NCBI GenBank assembly: GCA_024401115.1
Contig: JAKSLP010000017.1
Location: 1 to 52,078, forward strand
DNA from: Bacteroidaceae bacterium
GTDB taxonomy: Bacteria; Bacteroidota; Bacteroidia; Bacteroidales; Bacteroidaceae
Length of the DNA stretch: 52,078 bases
Reading direction: 5' to 3'
Part shown: positions 43,656 through 52,078 of the stretch, one piece after another
Numbering within the stretch: the first letter of the stretch is position 1
Layout: each line of letters starts with the position of its first letter
Translations under genes and position numbers: made by a program
The notes under the pieces: model-generated
Database searches by the model: none
What the model was told of the DNA's origin: nothing
The model's input: only the letters and a program-made list of their open reading frames with translations

Positions 43656-44731
43656 GCTTTCTTGATATAATCTACAATCCAAGCGCCCACCTCTTTGGTG
43701 CCATATTTATCTCCACCTTCTACCTGAATTTCAGGAGTGCGGACATTCTGATCCAAGGATGCATCAACAGCCTTTCTAATCAGCGTACCTTCTTCTTTCA
43801 GATCGAAATACTCAAAAAGCATCGCCACGCTCAAGATCTGTGCCAATGGATTTGCGATATTCAGGCCCTTGCCCTGTGGCCACGAGCCGTGAATAGGTTC
43901 AAATACCGGAGTGCTTGAACCGGTTGATGCTGAAGGCAGTAATCCCATAGAACCAGTAATAACAGAACCCTCATCAGTAAGGATATCACCAAATGTGTTC
44001 TCGGTTACCATTACATCAAAGAATTTTGGATCCTGAATCATACGCATAGCAGCATTGTCCACGTACATGAAATCTGTGGTCACATCAGGATAATCTCCCA
44101 TCATCTCCTGAGCCACCTTACGCCACAAGCGACTGCTTGCCAACACATTGGCCTTATCTACAACAGTCAGGTGCTTACGTCTCTGACGTGCATACTGATA
44201 AGCCACTTTCAAGATGCGTTCCACCTCTGGACGTGAGTAGTAATTGGTATCCAATGCATCTTCTACGCCATTCTCATTTACAGCTGGTTCCTGCTTCTTA
44301 CCAAAATACATACCACCAGTCAACTCGCGGATACAGATAAAGTCTGCTCCTCGAACAATCTCATCCTTCAATGGAGATTTATGAATCAGGCAATCGAAGG
44401 TTGTAACAGGGCGGATATTGGCAAACAGGCCCAATTTCTTACGCATAGCCAGCAAACCCTGTTCCGGGCGAACCTTGGCGGTCGGATTATTGTCAAACTT
44501 TGGATCACCTACTGAAGCGAACAAAACTGCATCAGCCTCTTCACAAATTTGGAAAGTCTCTTCAGGGAATGGATCACCGACCTCATCGATTGCGTGAGCA
44601 CCACACAATGCCTCCTTATAAGTTACTTTATGTCCAAATTTCTCTGCTACGGCACTCAGAACAGCAACACCCTGTTCCATAATTTCCGGGCCGATGCCAT
44701 CACCGGCCAGGACTGCGATTTTCAAATCCAT
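43652..44731 (-). CDS. leuB: 3-isopropylmalate dehydrogenase
   Basis: A 359-residue LeuB that oxidises and decarboxylates 3-isopropylmalate to 2-oxoisocaproate with NAD. It starts [19 protein letters not shown], has the [10 protein letters not shown] substrate loop and the metal-binding [16 protein letters not shown] region, plus EPIHGSWP. The same enzyme may act on 3-methylmalate derived from citramalate in isoleucine synthesis. It lies 15 bases after the cimA-like gene. Confidence 0.96.
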   Translation of the reverse strand: MDLKIAVLAGDGIGPEIMEQGVAVLSAVAEKFGHKVTYKEALCGAHAIDEVGDPFPEETFQICEEADAVLFASVGDPKFDNNPTAKVRPEQGLLAMRKKLGLFANIRPVTTFDCLIHKSPLKDEIVRGADFICIRELTGGMYFGKKQEPAVNENGVEDALDTNYYSRPEVERILKVAYQYARQRRKHLTVVDKANVLASSRLWRKVAQEMMGDYPDVTTDFMYVDNAAMRMIQDPKFFDVMVTENTFGDILTDEGSVITGSMGLLPSASTGSSTPVFEPIHGSWPQGKGLNIANPLAQILSVAMLFEYFDLKEEGTLIRKAVDASLDQNVRTPEIQVEGGDKYGTKEVGAWIVDYIKKA

Positions 44732-44746
44732 TATTATCTTTTTTAC

Positions 44747-46315
44747 TTATTCAACACTAGTATATAAATTCTCAATAATATTCAGCATTTTAATGGTTGC
44801 TTTTATGGCTGCTTCGGTCTGGTCTGCATCCAAAGCATGTGTCCGGTAAGTCTTTCCTTCAAAATCCCATTCGATAACCGTTTGTACCAAGGCATCAGTA
44901 CGTCCGCCCGGTGGAATACTCACATTGTAATTTGACAGCCATGGGAATTTCCGGCCTAGTTTTTCCTTATAAATATGACGAATGCAACGCACAAAAGCAT
45001 CAAACTGACCGTCGCCTGTGGCATTCTCCTCAAAAAGGACGCCATTCACCTCCAGTTTCACGCCTGCTATTGGTTTCAGACCATAAGCAGTACTCACCAT
45101 GTAACTCTTTAAAACAACCTTTTCCTCTATATTGGTATGTTTCAGCACATCACTAACAATATAAGGAAGATCATCCTGAGTGACCAACTCCTTCTTATCA
45201 CCTAATTCAATAATACGCTGGGTGACTTTTTTCATGGCCTCTTCACTCAGTTCCAAACCCAGTTCCTCCAAGTTTTTCCGGATATTGGCCTTACCGCTGG
45301 CTTTTCCGAGCGCATATTCGCGTTTTCGGCCAAATCGTTCCGGTAGAAGATCATTGCAATATAAGTTGTTTTTGTTATCTCCATCAGCATGGACACCTGC
45401 CACCTGAGTGAAAACGCTACTACCTACAATAGGCTTATTTGGGGGAATAGCGATACCGCTGTAACTCTCAACGGCATGACTGACATCATTCAGTTTCTCC
45501 TCGTTTATTTGAGTAATTGCGTTGAAATGATCTTTCAAAATAGCCTGAACGCTGGCAAGAGGGGCATTTCCCGCCCGTTCGCCCAATCCATTTATCGCGG
45601 TATGCAATCCTTTTGCACCACTTAACACTGCAGCCAAAACATTGCTCACAGCCAAATCATAATCGTTATGAGCATGGAAGTCAAAATGAAGGTCCGGATA
45701 CCGTTTTACCATTTTACGGAAATAGGCAATCACTTGCAAAGGGTTAAGCACACCCAATGTGTCAGGCAACATGAAGCGCTTGATTCCACAGTCCCGAAGT
45801 CCATCCATTAACAGGAACACATAGTCCGGCGAATCCTTCATGCCATTACTCCAATCCTCCAGATAAACATTCACGTCAAATCCACGCTCATGTGCCATCT
45901 TCACTACATCTAGCACATCCGCCAGATGTTCCTGTGGAGTTTTCTTGAGTTGCTCCGTACAATGGCGATAAGAGCCTTTGGTCAGCAGATTGATCACATG
46001 ACCACCTGCGCTTTGTATCCAATCTAATGATTTACCCCCATCGACAAAGCCCAAGACTTCCACCTTATTTAAATAGCCACGGCGTTTGGCCCAACGGCAG
46101 ATATATTTAGCAGCCTCCAATTCTCCATCGGAAACTCGGGCAGAAGCGATTTCCAAGCGATCCACGTTCAGCTCATCCAACAACATACGGGCAATCATCA
46201 GTTTCTCATGGGGCACGAAAGATACGCCACTGGTTTGTTCACCGTCGCGTAAGGTTGTATCCATGATTTCTATCTGCACCTGTCTGGTCGGCTTATCTGA
46301 TACCGTAGTGCTCAT
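44747..46315 (-). CDS. cimA: Citramalate synthase-like LeuA paralogue
   Basis: A 522-residue acyltransferase of the LeuA/CimA family: catalytic HMGL-like TIM barrel with [11 protein letters not shown] at the N terminus and the HAHNDYDLA metal motif, then a C-terminal LeuA dimer/regulatory domain (about 390-510). It differs strongly from the second, standard LeuA in the same operon. The likely reaction is pyruvate plus acetyl-CoA to (R)-citramalate, the entry of the threonine-independent isoleucine route, which then uses LeuC, LeuD and LeuB. An isopropylmalate synthase isozyme remains possible. Its start overlaps the leuD stop (ATGA). Confidence 0.83.
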   Translation of the reverse strand: MSTTVSDKPTRQVQIEIMDTTLRDGEQTSGVSFVPHEKLMIARMLLDELNVDRLEIASARVSDGELEAAKYICRWAKRRGYLNKVEVLGFVDGGKSLDWIQSAGGHVINLLTKGSYRHCTEQLKKTPQEHLADVLDVVKMAHERGFDVNVYLEDWSNGMKDSPDYVFLLMDGLRDCGIKRFMLPDTLGVLNPLQVIAYFRKMVKRYPDLHFDFHAHNDYDLAVSNVLAAVLSGAKGLHTAINGLGERAGNAPLASVQAILKDHFNAITQINEEKLNDVSHAVESYSGIAIPPNKPIVGSSVFTQVAGVHADGDNKNNLYCNDLLPERFGRKREYALGKASGKANIRKNLEELGLELSEEAMKKVTQRIIELGDKKELVTQDDLPYIVSDVLKHTNIEEKVVLKSYMVSTAYGLKPIAGVKLEVNGVLFEENATGDGQFDAFVRCIRHIYKEKLGRKFPWLSNYNVSIPPGGRTDALVQTVIEWDFEGKTYRTHALDADQTEAAIKATIKMLNIIENLYTSVE

Positions 46316-46926
46316 CTTTGTTCGTAAGCTTCTATTTTATCTTTGTTTTCCAACAAGAAATCTATATCATCCAAGGCATTCATCAGACAATATTTCTTGT
46401 ATCCATTAATATCGAAATGTTCGCTTCGGCCAGTCGCCACATTGGTAACGGTCTGATTGGGCACATCCACCTTAACCTTTGCCTGAGGATTTGTCTGGAT
46501 GGTAGCAAATAGTTCCATCTGAAACTCCTTGCTGACAATGACAGGAAGGACAAAACAATTCAGCAAGTTGTTACGGTGAATATCTGCAAATGAAGAAGAG
46601 ATAACCACACGCACGCCATAACCGGCTATAGCCCATGCCGCATGCTCACGGCTACTGCCTGAGCCCCAGTTGGCACCACCAACAATAATCTCATGGACAC
46701 CGTTGCTTGGTGCCTCGCTGTAGTCTGGCTGATTCAGTACAAAGTCTGCGACAGGCTTGCCCTCCGCATCATATCGCAAATCATGCATGAAGGCATCACC
46801 AAAGAATTTTGGATCACGGGTTGTAGATGCCAGATAACGGGCTGGAATAATTAAATCTGTATTACAGTTGTCAATGGCAACCGGAATACAAGTGGACTCT
46901 ATGATATCGAATTTTTGCTTTGCCAT
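46312..46926 (-). CDS. leuD: 3-isopropylmalate dehydratase, small subunit
   Basis: A 204-residue LeuD, the swivel-domain partner of LeuC. It shows VAIDNCNTDLIIPARYL near the N terminus and the substrate loop region GGANWGSGSSREHAAWA. It isomerises 2- to 3-isopropylmalate, and probably citramalate in this operon. It starts 6 bases after leuC and overlaps the next gene. Confidence 0.96.
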   Translation of the reverse strand: MAKQKFDIIESTCIPVAIDNCNTDLIIPARYLASTTRDPKFFGDAFMHDLRYDAEGKPVADFVLNQPDYSEAPSNGVHEIIVGGANWGSGSSREHAAWAIAGYGVRVVISSSFADIHRNNLLNCFVLPVIVSKEFQMELFATIQTNPQAKVKVDVPNQTVTNVATGRSEHFDINGYKKYCLMNALDDIDFLLENKDKIEAYEQR

Positions 46927-46932
46927 AATACT

Positions 46933-48321
46933 TCAGATTTTACGAGGATCAGTAATTACACCTGTTACTGCTGCTGCAGCCACTGTCAAAGGGCTGGCCA
47001 AAACGGTACGGGCACCAGGTCCCTGGCGGCCTACGAAATTACGATTGCTGGTTGATATTGCCAATTTGCCGGCAGGAACCTTATCTGGATTCATAGCCAA
47101 ACAAGCAGAGCATGATGGTAGGCGAAGTTCAAATCCTGCTTCTTCAAGAATCTTGTCGATACCTTCATCAATGATCTGCTGGCGAACCAACCAAGAACCA
47201 GGAACCAGCCAAGCAACCACAGATTCACACTTTTTCTTGCCCTTTACCACACTGGCGAAAGCACGGAAATCTTCTATTCTGCCGTTAGTGCAAGCACCCA
47301 GGAATACATAATCCACAGGATGTCCCTCAAGTTTCTCTCCAGGATTGAACTGCATGTACTTCAACTGAGCCATAAAACCGGCCTGCTCTGATTCTGGAAT
47401 GCTTTCCAGGGTAGGGATACACTCGTCAATGGCAATACCTGCACCAGGATTAGTACCGTATGTCAATCGAGGTGCGATATCCTCAGCACGATAAGTCGCC
47501 TCCTTGTCAAACACGGCATTGTCATCACTCTTTAATGTTTTCCAGAAAGCAACAGCCTTATCCCAATCCTCTCCCTTAGGAGCGTATTCGCGTCCCTTCA
47601 AATAAGCAAAGGTGATCTCATCAGGAGCAATAATACCGGCACGGCTTCCCATCTCAATACTTAAGTTACTCAGTGTCAAACGGCCCTCCATTGACAAGCT
47701 TCGGATGGTAGAGCCTGCATATTCCACCACATAACCAGTAGCACCGGATGTAGTCATCTGTGCCATAATATAAAGAGCAATATCCTTAGCTGTTACACCT
47801 GCCTGGAGCTCACCCTCAATATTGATTCGCATGCTCTTTGGCTTAGACTGGAGGATTGTCTGGCTAGCCAGCACCTGTGCCACCTCACTGGTACCGATAC
47901 CCATCGCCAGTGCACCCACTGCGCCATGAGTAGAAGTATGAGAGTCACCACACACAATAGTCATTCCAGGCAAGGACAGTCCCTTCTCTGGTCCTACAAC
48001 ATGAATAATACCGTTATCCTTGGTACCCATTGCAAAATGAGTGATACCAAATTCCTCACAGTTCTTCTGTAATGTTTCAACCTGCTTTCTGCCTATAGGA
48101 TCGTTAATGACATCCTGCTGATCAGAAGGGGTATTGTGATCCGGCATGGCATATATATGGTCTGGACGGAACACCTTAATCCCTTTATCACGCAACGAAT
48201 CAAATGCCTGAGGACTGGTCACCTCATGAGCATACAAGCGGTCAATATATAATTGGGTCGGTCCGTCTTCCACAATCTGAACGACGTGAGCATCCCAAAT
48301 TTTATCAAATAATGTATTCAT
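46933..48321 (-). CDS. leuC: 3-isopropylmalate dehydratase, large subunit
   Basis: A 462-residue aconitase-family protein with a 4Fe-4S cluster. Features are [26 protein letters not shown] [16 protein letters not shown], the cluster cysteine in [13 protein letters not shown] and the pair in CSACLAMNP. It works with LeuD. It lies 18 bases after leuA. Confidence 0.97.
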   Translation of the reverse strand: MNTLFDKIWDAHVVQIVEDGPTQLYIDRLYAHEVTSPQAFDSLRDKGIKVFRPDHIYAMPDHNTPSDQQDVINDPIGRKQVETLQKNCEEFGITHFAMGTKDNGIIHVVGPEKGLSLPGMTIVCGDSHTSTHGAVGALAMGIGTSEVAQVLASQTILQSKPKSMRINIEGELQAGVTAKDIALYIMAQMTTSGATGYVVEYAGSTIRSLSMEGRLTLSNLSIEMGSRAGIIAPDEITFAYLKGREYAPKGEDWDKAVAFWKTLKSDDNAVFDKEATYRAEDIAPRLTYGTNPGAGIAIDECIPTLESIPESEQAGFMAQLKYMQFNPGEKLEGHPVDYVFLGACTNGRIEDFRAFASVVKGKKKCESVVAWLVPGSWLVRQQIIDEGIDKILEEAGFELRLPSCSACLAMNPDKVPAGKLAISTSNRNFVGRQGPGARTVLASPLTVAAAAVTGVITDPRKI

Positions 48322-48339
48322 TTTTATATAGTTTTCTTT

Positions 48340-49842
48340 TTATCGGAATTTATTAATACAATCGATATAAGCCTCCAGGCTGGCCCTTACCACATCAGTA
48401 TCGGCTCCAAATCCATAATAAACATGGTTGTCATATTCCACCTGCATGTGGACCTTTCCAACATCATCCGAGCCTTTGGAAATAGCCTGAATCGTAAATT
48501 CCTTTAATACCATTTCCTTGATAATGATCTTCTTCAATGCCCGAATGGCAGCATCTACAGGGCCATTACCTGTTGAGCAGGATTCAAATTTCTGACCGCT
48601 GATGTCCAAGCCTAAGGACGCCACACACTTATGACCACCCATACCGGTGGAAACCTGAAGAAAATCCAATTTAATAGCTCTGGAATCAGCACGGTTGGCA
48701 CCTGCCAATACCAAGACATCATCGTCAGTAACCTCCTTTTTCTTATCGGCCAGTTGCAGGAATGCCTGATAAATACTATCCAGTCTGTCGCCATCCACTT
48801 CCACGCCATTTACATGCAAACGGTGTTTTAACGCAGCACGTCCTGAACGGGCAGTCAGTACAATGGCATTATCATCAATACCAACATCCTTTGGATCCAT
48901 AATCTCATAGGTTTTGGCATTCTTTAATACGCCATCCTGATGAATGCCACTGGAATGAGCGAATGCATTCTTTCCGACAATGGCCTTATTGGGCTGAACT
49001 GGCATATTCATCAACGAGGATACCATACGGCTTGTAGGATAAATCTTGGTAGTGTTGATATTGGTTTCAATGCCTAAATCAGGATGAGTCTTGAATATCA
49101 TTGCCACTTCTTCCAATGAGGTGTTTCCTGCCCGCTCTCCAATGCCATTGATGGTAACCTCTACCTGACGTGCGCCATTCAATGCACCTGCAACTGTATT
49201 AGCAGTAGCCATGCCCAAATCATTATGGCAATGAGTGGAGAGGATTGCCTTTCCGCTTTGAATATCTTCGCAGTGCTCTACCAGATATTTAATTTTCTCA
49301 CCATATTCACTTGGCACACGAAAACCTGTCGTATCAGGAATGTTCACTACAGTAGCTCCCGCCTTAGTTACGGCATTGACCACTCTTGCCAGATATTCAT
49401 TGTCTGTTCTTCCGGCGTCCTCAGCATAGAACTCCACATCTTCCACATAACGCTTGGCATATTTCACTGCAGCCACAGCACGTTCAATTATTTCTTCACG
49501 GTTTGAATTGAACTTATACTTGATGTGAGAATCACTGGTTCCGATACCGGTGTGGATGCGCTTATGCTTGGCATATTTCAACGCATCGGCTGCCACATCA
49601 ATATCTTTCTGTACTGCGCGAGTCAACGCACAAATAGTTGGCCATGTTACTGCCTTAGAGATTTCTATGACTGAATTAAAGTCTCCCGGACTTGAGATGG
49701 GGAAACCTGCTTCTATAACATCCACACCCAACGCCTCCAGTTGCTTGGCTACTTGGATTTTCTCAATGGTATTCAACTGGCAACCTGGCACCTGTTCACC
49801 ATCACGAAGGGTTGTGTCAAAAATAAAAAGTCTGTCACTCAT
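48340..49842 (-). CDS. leuA: 2-isopropylmalate synthase
   Basis: A 500-residue LeuA that condenses 2-oxoisovalerate with acetyl-CoA, the first step of leucine synthesis. It has [16 protein letters not shown] at the N terminus, the [12 protein letters not shown] metal motif, [14 protein letters not shown] and a C-terminal regulatory domain (about 380-500) for leucine feedback. It is the first structural gene behind the attenuator. Confidence 0.97.
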   Translation of the reverse strand: MSDRLFIFDTTLRDGEQVPGCQLNTIEKIQVAKQLEALGVDVIEAGFPISSPGDFNSVIEISKAVTWPTICALTRAVQKDIDVAADALKYAKHKRIHTGIGTSDSHIKYKFNSNREEIIERAVAAVKYAKRYVEDVEFYAEDAGRTDNEYLARVVNAVTKAGATVVNIPDTTGFRVPSEYGEKIKYLVEHCEDIQSGKAILSTHCHNDLGMATANTVAGALNGARQVEVTINGIGERAGNTSLEEVAMIFKTHPDLGIETNINTTKIYPTSRMVSSLMNMPVQPNKAIVGKNAFAHSSGIHQDGVLKNAKTYEIMDPKDVGIDDNAIVLTARSGRAALKHRLHVNGVEVDGDRLDSIYQAFLQLADKKKEVTDDDVLVLAGANRADSRAIKLDFLQVSTGMGGHKCVASLGLDISGQKFESCSTGNGPVDAAIRALKKIIIKEMVLKEFTIQAISKGSDDVGKVHMQVEYDNHVYYGFGADTDVVRASLEAYIDCINKFR

Positions 49843-49867
49843 ATCTTTTTTCCTTTTTAATCACATT

Positions 49868-49903
49868 AAAAAAGCCTTTCACACATGGAAGTGAGAAAGG
49901 CTT
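49868..49903 (-). terminator. Attenuator terminator of the leu operon leader
   Basis: On the minus strand AAGCCTTTC-T-CAC pairs with GTG-T-GAAAGGCTT (one T-T mismatch), followed by six T, 26 bases before the leuA ATG. Its left arm (49887-49895, CTCACTTCC) is exactly complementary to GGAAGTGAG at 49936-49944 in the leader peptide frame, giving an antiterminator that excludes the terminator. Confidence 0.88.
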
Positions 49904-49923
49904 CATAGTATATCATTCAATAT

Positions 49924-50001
49924 TCAAGCGCACAACTCACTTCCGGCCACGGTATGCAGTCGAATAATGAGAGCATTTAGTAAAATACTTGAATAATTCA
50001 T
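49924..50001 (-). CDS. leuL: Leucine/isoleucine leader peptide of the leu operon
   Basis: A 25-codon frame starts 32 bases after the promoter box. Nine of 25 residues are branched-chain: Ile6, Leu7, Leu8, Leu11, Ile12, Ile13, Leu15, Val18 and Leu23, with seven of them in ten consecutive codons. The five leucines use five different codons (TTA, CTA, CTC, CTG, TTG). CTCATT of codons 11-12 (49966-49971) can pair with AGTGAG (49936-49941), giving a 1:2 stem that competes with the antiterminator. A ribosome stalled at the Ile/Leu run would free region 2 to pair with region 3 and prevent termination. Confidence 0.82.
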   Translation of the reverse strand: MNYSSILLNALIIRLHTVAGSELCA

Positions 50002-50032
50002 CGTTATAATCTTCTTCCTTATAAAAACTATG

Positions 50033-50064
50033 CAAAGATACGGTTTTACACCGACAAAAACAAA
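50033..50064 (-). promoter_or_regulatory. Promoter of the leu operon
   Basis: On the minus strand TTTG (50061-50064), 20 bases, TATCTTTG (50033-50040) is a full consensus match. The transcript would carry a leader of about 185 bases before leuA. Confidence 0.85.
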
Positions 50065-50084
50065 CAAATCGTTATTGATTTAAC

Positions 50085-50132
50085 TAAAAAAGTGATAATT
50101 TGAAATAAAATCATGCTTCAAATTATCACTTT
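50085..50132 (-). terminator. Terminator of the C26-M19 peptidase gene
   Basis: A perfect 16-bp stem, AAAGTGATAATTTGAA with TTCAAATTATCACTTT and a 12-base loop, is followed on the minus strand by a T run, 14 bases after the stop codon. Confidence 0.88.
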
Positions 50133-50145
50133 CTTAACCTATAGA

Positions 50146-51984
50146 TTAGCGAGCTACTGCCAGGTTGGCATTCATAACCCGGAAGAAATTACCAGACCAG
50201 ATCTTTCCTAATTCCTCTTCAGTATAACCCTTTTCTAACAGTTTTACGGTTATCTGAATCATGTCATTATCACCGGCACAACCCAGGACACCGCCACCAC
50301 CGTCAAAATCAGAGCCGATACCTACATGATCGATACCTGCCACCTTAACACAATGGTCAATATGAGCAACAACGTCATCAATATTAGTTTTGGTGCGATC
50401 AGGGCTCATATAACTTGCAAAAATACAAATCTGAATAACACCACCGTTCTTTGCCAACGCCTTCAACTGGTCATCATTCAGGTTACGGTCATGGAAGAAC
50501 ACATCCTTAGCACCTGAATGCGAGCAAATAACAGGCAATTTACTGTATTTCATCACATCCCAGAATGTACCCATACTTGCATGGCTCAAGTCGATAAGCA
50601 TACCTACCTTATTCATCTCCTTGACCACTTTCTTACCGAACTCGGTCAAGCCCTTATTCTCATCAGCAGTGCGGGTACTTGAGTTACAGATATGATTATC
50701 AGCACTATGGCACAACGTGATATAACGAACACCCTGATCAAAATAGCTCTTAATATTTTTCAGGTCAGTACCAATGCCATAACCATTTTCCACACCGATA
50801 AAGAAGGCGCGCTTACCCTGTTCCTTCAATGCCCAAGCTTCGTCTGGATTGACAGCCAAACCGGCAAAATCAGAATACTTAGCCACCTCAGTATGAATAC
50901 TTGCTATCAAATCCTTGCACTTCTGCTCTGCCTTAGCTAAAGAAGCATCATCCAGTTCACCCTGACCCAAGAATGCAGCCAAGAACTGAGCGTCCAAGAA
51001 ACCTTCCTGCATCTTCTGAATGCTAACCTGGTTATCCTTTCTTGCGCCCAAGGTATAGCCACCTCTGCTCCACCACATAGGACCATCAGTATGAGTATCT
51101 ACTGATAAAATACGGCTATGAATATCCTTTGCCTTTGCAAAAAGCTTTGCCTTCTCTACGAAAGCAGAGAAGAACTTCAATGAAGGAGCATCACCAGCTG
51201 CGCAATTCAATTCAGGATGCCATTGAACTGCCATGACTGATTTAACAGGATAGGCCTCAATTGCTTCAGGAATACTATCAGTACTCCAAGCAGTAATTTT
51301 CAATCCAGGAGCAACCTTCTTGATTCCCTGATGATGACGGCTGTTAACGCCTAAACGGTTCTGGCCATAAATTTTATAGACCTCAGAATTTTCAACCAAT
51401 GTAACATCATGAGCAGGTACCAAACTGTTTTCATATTGGCCATGGTTGATATCAGTTTCTTTTTCAGAAGGAATATCCTGATATAATGAACCACCCATAG
51501 CCACATTAATCAACTGCAATCCGCGACAAACACCTAACACAGGAATATTGCGGTCCATGGCTTTCTTCAGCAAAGTCAGCTCGTAAAGGTCACGCTTTTC
51601 GTTAATGCCACCACACTTTTCCTTCACTTCCTCACCATAATATAAAGGATGAATATCTTCACCGCCAGACATCATCAAACCATCAAGCATACTAACGGTT
51701 TTTTCCAACAATACAGGATCTGGACTTTCAGGAATAATTACTGGAATACCACCAGCCAATTCTATCGAACGAGTGCAAGTTCCCTTCATTGTATTAGACA
51801 CACTAATACCAATTAAAGGCTTTTTCTCATTATTCAGCACTGAGCCATTATCTACGTCTTGATATAAGGCTTTTAGTTTAGGAGAATAAATCTCTGGTTT
51901 CTGCTGACGCTGAGCTGACGCAGTCAAAGAAATGAATGCAGTCAACGCAAAAACAAATAATTTCTTCATAGCTCTCTTATTCAT
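50146..51984 (-). CDS. Periplasmic fusion of C26 gamma-glutamyl hydrolase and M19 dipeptidase
   Basis: A 612-residue protein with a signal peptide (MKKLFVFALTAFISLTASA, after five residues; a start at 51969 is also possible). Residues about 55-285 form a class I glutamine-amidotransferase-like C26 domain: nucleophile Cys153 in GVCRG and the QWHPE motif with His256 and Glu258. Residues about 290-605 are a membrane (renal-type) dipeptidase of family M19: zinc ligands in VDTHTD (His298, Asp300), VENGYG, LSHAS and CSHSGA, and GIGSDFDG. It probably degrades gamma-glutamyl peptides and the released dipeptides in the periplasm; the substrate is inferred. Confidence 0.88.
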   Translation of the reverse strand: MNKRAMKKLFVFALTAFISLTASAQRQQKPEIYSPKLKALYQDVDNGSVLNNEKKPLIGISVSNTMKGTCTRSIELAGGIPVIIPESPDPVLLEKTVSMLDGLMMSGGEDIHPLYYGEEVKEKCGGINEKRDLYELTLLKKAMDRNIPVLGVCRGLQLINVAMGGSLYQDIPSEKETDINHGQYENSLVPAHDVTLVENSEVYKIYGQNRLGVNSRHHQGIKKVAPGLKITAWSTDSIPEAIEAYPVKSVMAVQWHPELNCAAGDAPSLKFFSAFVEKAKLFAKAKDIHSRILSVDTHTDGPMWWSRGGYTLGARKDNQVSIQKMQEGFLDAQFLAAFLGQGELDDASLAKAEQKCKDLIASIHTEVAKYSDFAGLAVNPDEAWALKEQGKRAFFIGVENGYGIGTDLKNIKSYFDQGVRYITLCHSADNHICNSSTRTADENKGLTEFGKKVVKEMNKVGMLIDLSHASMGTFWDVMKYSKLPVICSHSGAKDVFFHDRNLNDDQLKALAKNGGVIQICIFASYMSPDRTKTNIDDVVAHIDHCVKVAGIDHVGIGSDFDGGGGVLGCAGDNDMIQITVKLLEKGYTEEELGKIWSGNFFRVMNANLAVAR

Positions 51985-52004
51985 TATTATTTTAATATAC
52001 GATG

Positions 52005-52012
52005 CAAAAGTA
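52005..52012 (-). promoter_or_regulatory. -7 promoter box for the C26-M19 gene
   Basis: On the minus strand TACTTTTG matches TAnnTTTG, 20 bases before the upstream start codon. The -33 region has only T runs. Confidence 0.6.
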
Positions 52013-52031
52013 ATACTTTTTGCGCAGACAT

Positions 52032-52069
52032 AAAAAAAATCCTCCGAAGAAGTTAATCTTCGAAGGATT
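52032..52069 (-). terminator. Terminator of a gene beyond the right edge
   Basis: On the minus strand AATCCTTCGAAGA pairs with TCTTCGGAGGATT (one T-G pair) and is followed by eight T. It faces leftward, so it closes a minus-strand gene that starts outside the window. Confidence 0.82.
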
Positions 52070-52078
52070 CTGAAAAAC

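Noticed and set aside
1..52078. CRISPR array, tRNA, rRNA, insertion sequence or prophage
   Set aside because: I looked for regular repeats, cloverleaf-like segments, transposase motifs and phage structural genes and saw none.

Overview
The window looks like a chromosomal segment of an anaerobic member of the Bacteroidales, probably Prevotella- or Bacteroides-like. Many intergenic regions carry the Bacteroidetes -7 element TAnnTTTG, sometimes with TTTG 19-20 bases upstream, and start codons usually follow A-rich leaders rather than Shine-Dalgarno sites. The gene content fits an obligate anaerobe: a 2-oxoacid:ferredoxin oxidoreductase, rubrerythrin, superoxide reductase, a NimA/B-like flavoprotein and DPP III. 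I saw no phage, insertion sequence, CRISPR array, rRNA or tRNA.

Layout. 0.2-7 kb: a minus-strand operon for complete D-glucuronate use (SDR-type fructuronate reductase, uxuA, kdgK, KDPG aldolase, hexuronate MFS transporter, uxaC). 7-9 kb: PadR regulator, PspC-domain membrane protein and a minimal MGMT-like protein. 9-14 kb: rubrerythrin, Nim-like flavoprotein with a DAACS-fold transporter, LysR regulator, ECF sigma factor with a four-helix membrane protein, and superoxide reductase. 14-16.6 kb: a Gfo/Idh oxidoreductase and a DUF1080 hydrolase, followed by the C-terminal remnant of a DUF362 gene. 16.9-21 kb: dnaK, a secreted protein with a BamE-like tail, riboflavin synthase. 21-27.6 kb: a TolC-MacA-MacB export operon and the LytS/LytTR two-component system beside it. 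27.8-31 kb: a six-gene ferredoxin oxidoreductase operon that includes a 55-codon membrane miniprotein. 31-38 kb: aldose epimerase, tcdA, HAD phosphatase, zinc protease, YbjN/TPR protein, purA, fur. 37.7-43 kb: AlkD-like protein, DPP III, AraC-type regulator, recQ. 42.8-50 kb: a leucine/isoleucine operon (leuA-leuC-leuD-cimA-like-leuB, then a secreted TPR gene). 50-52 kb: a periplasmic C26-M19 peptidase fusion.

Two regulatory arrangements stand out. First, the leuA leader holds a complete transcription attenuator: a 25-codon leader peptide dense in Leu and Ile codons, an exact 9-bp antiterminator pairing and a T-tailed terminator. The operon carries both leuA and a citramalate-synthase-like gene, so a control region reading both Leu and Ile makes sense. 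Second, the promoters of the tolC-macAB operon and of the lytS/lytTR operon share a gap-free 64-bp module at identical distance from the -7 box. It includes TCGAA half-sites spaced 21 bp apart, as expected for sites of a LytTR-type regulator, which suggests the two-component system controls both itself and the exporter.

All calls rest on reading the sequence and on knowledge of the families; no search was run.
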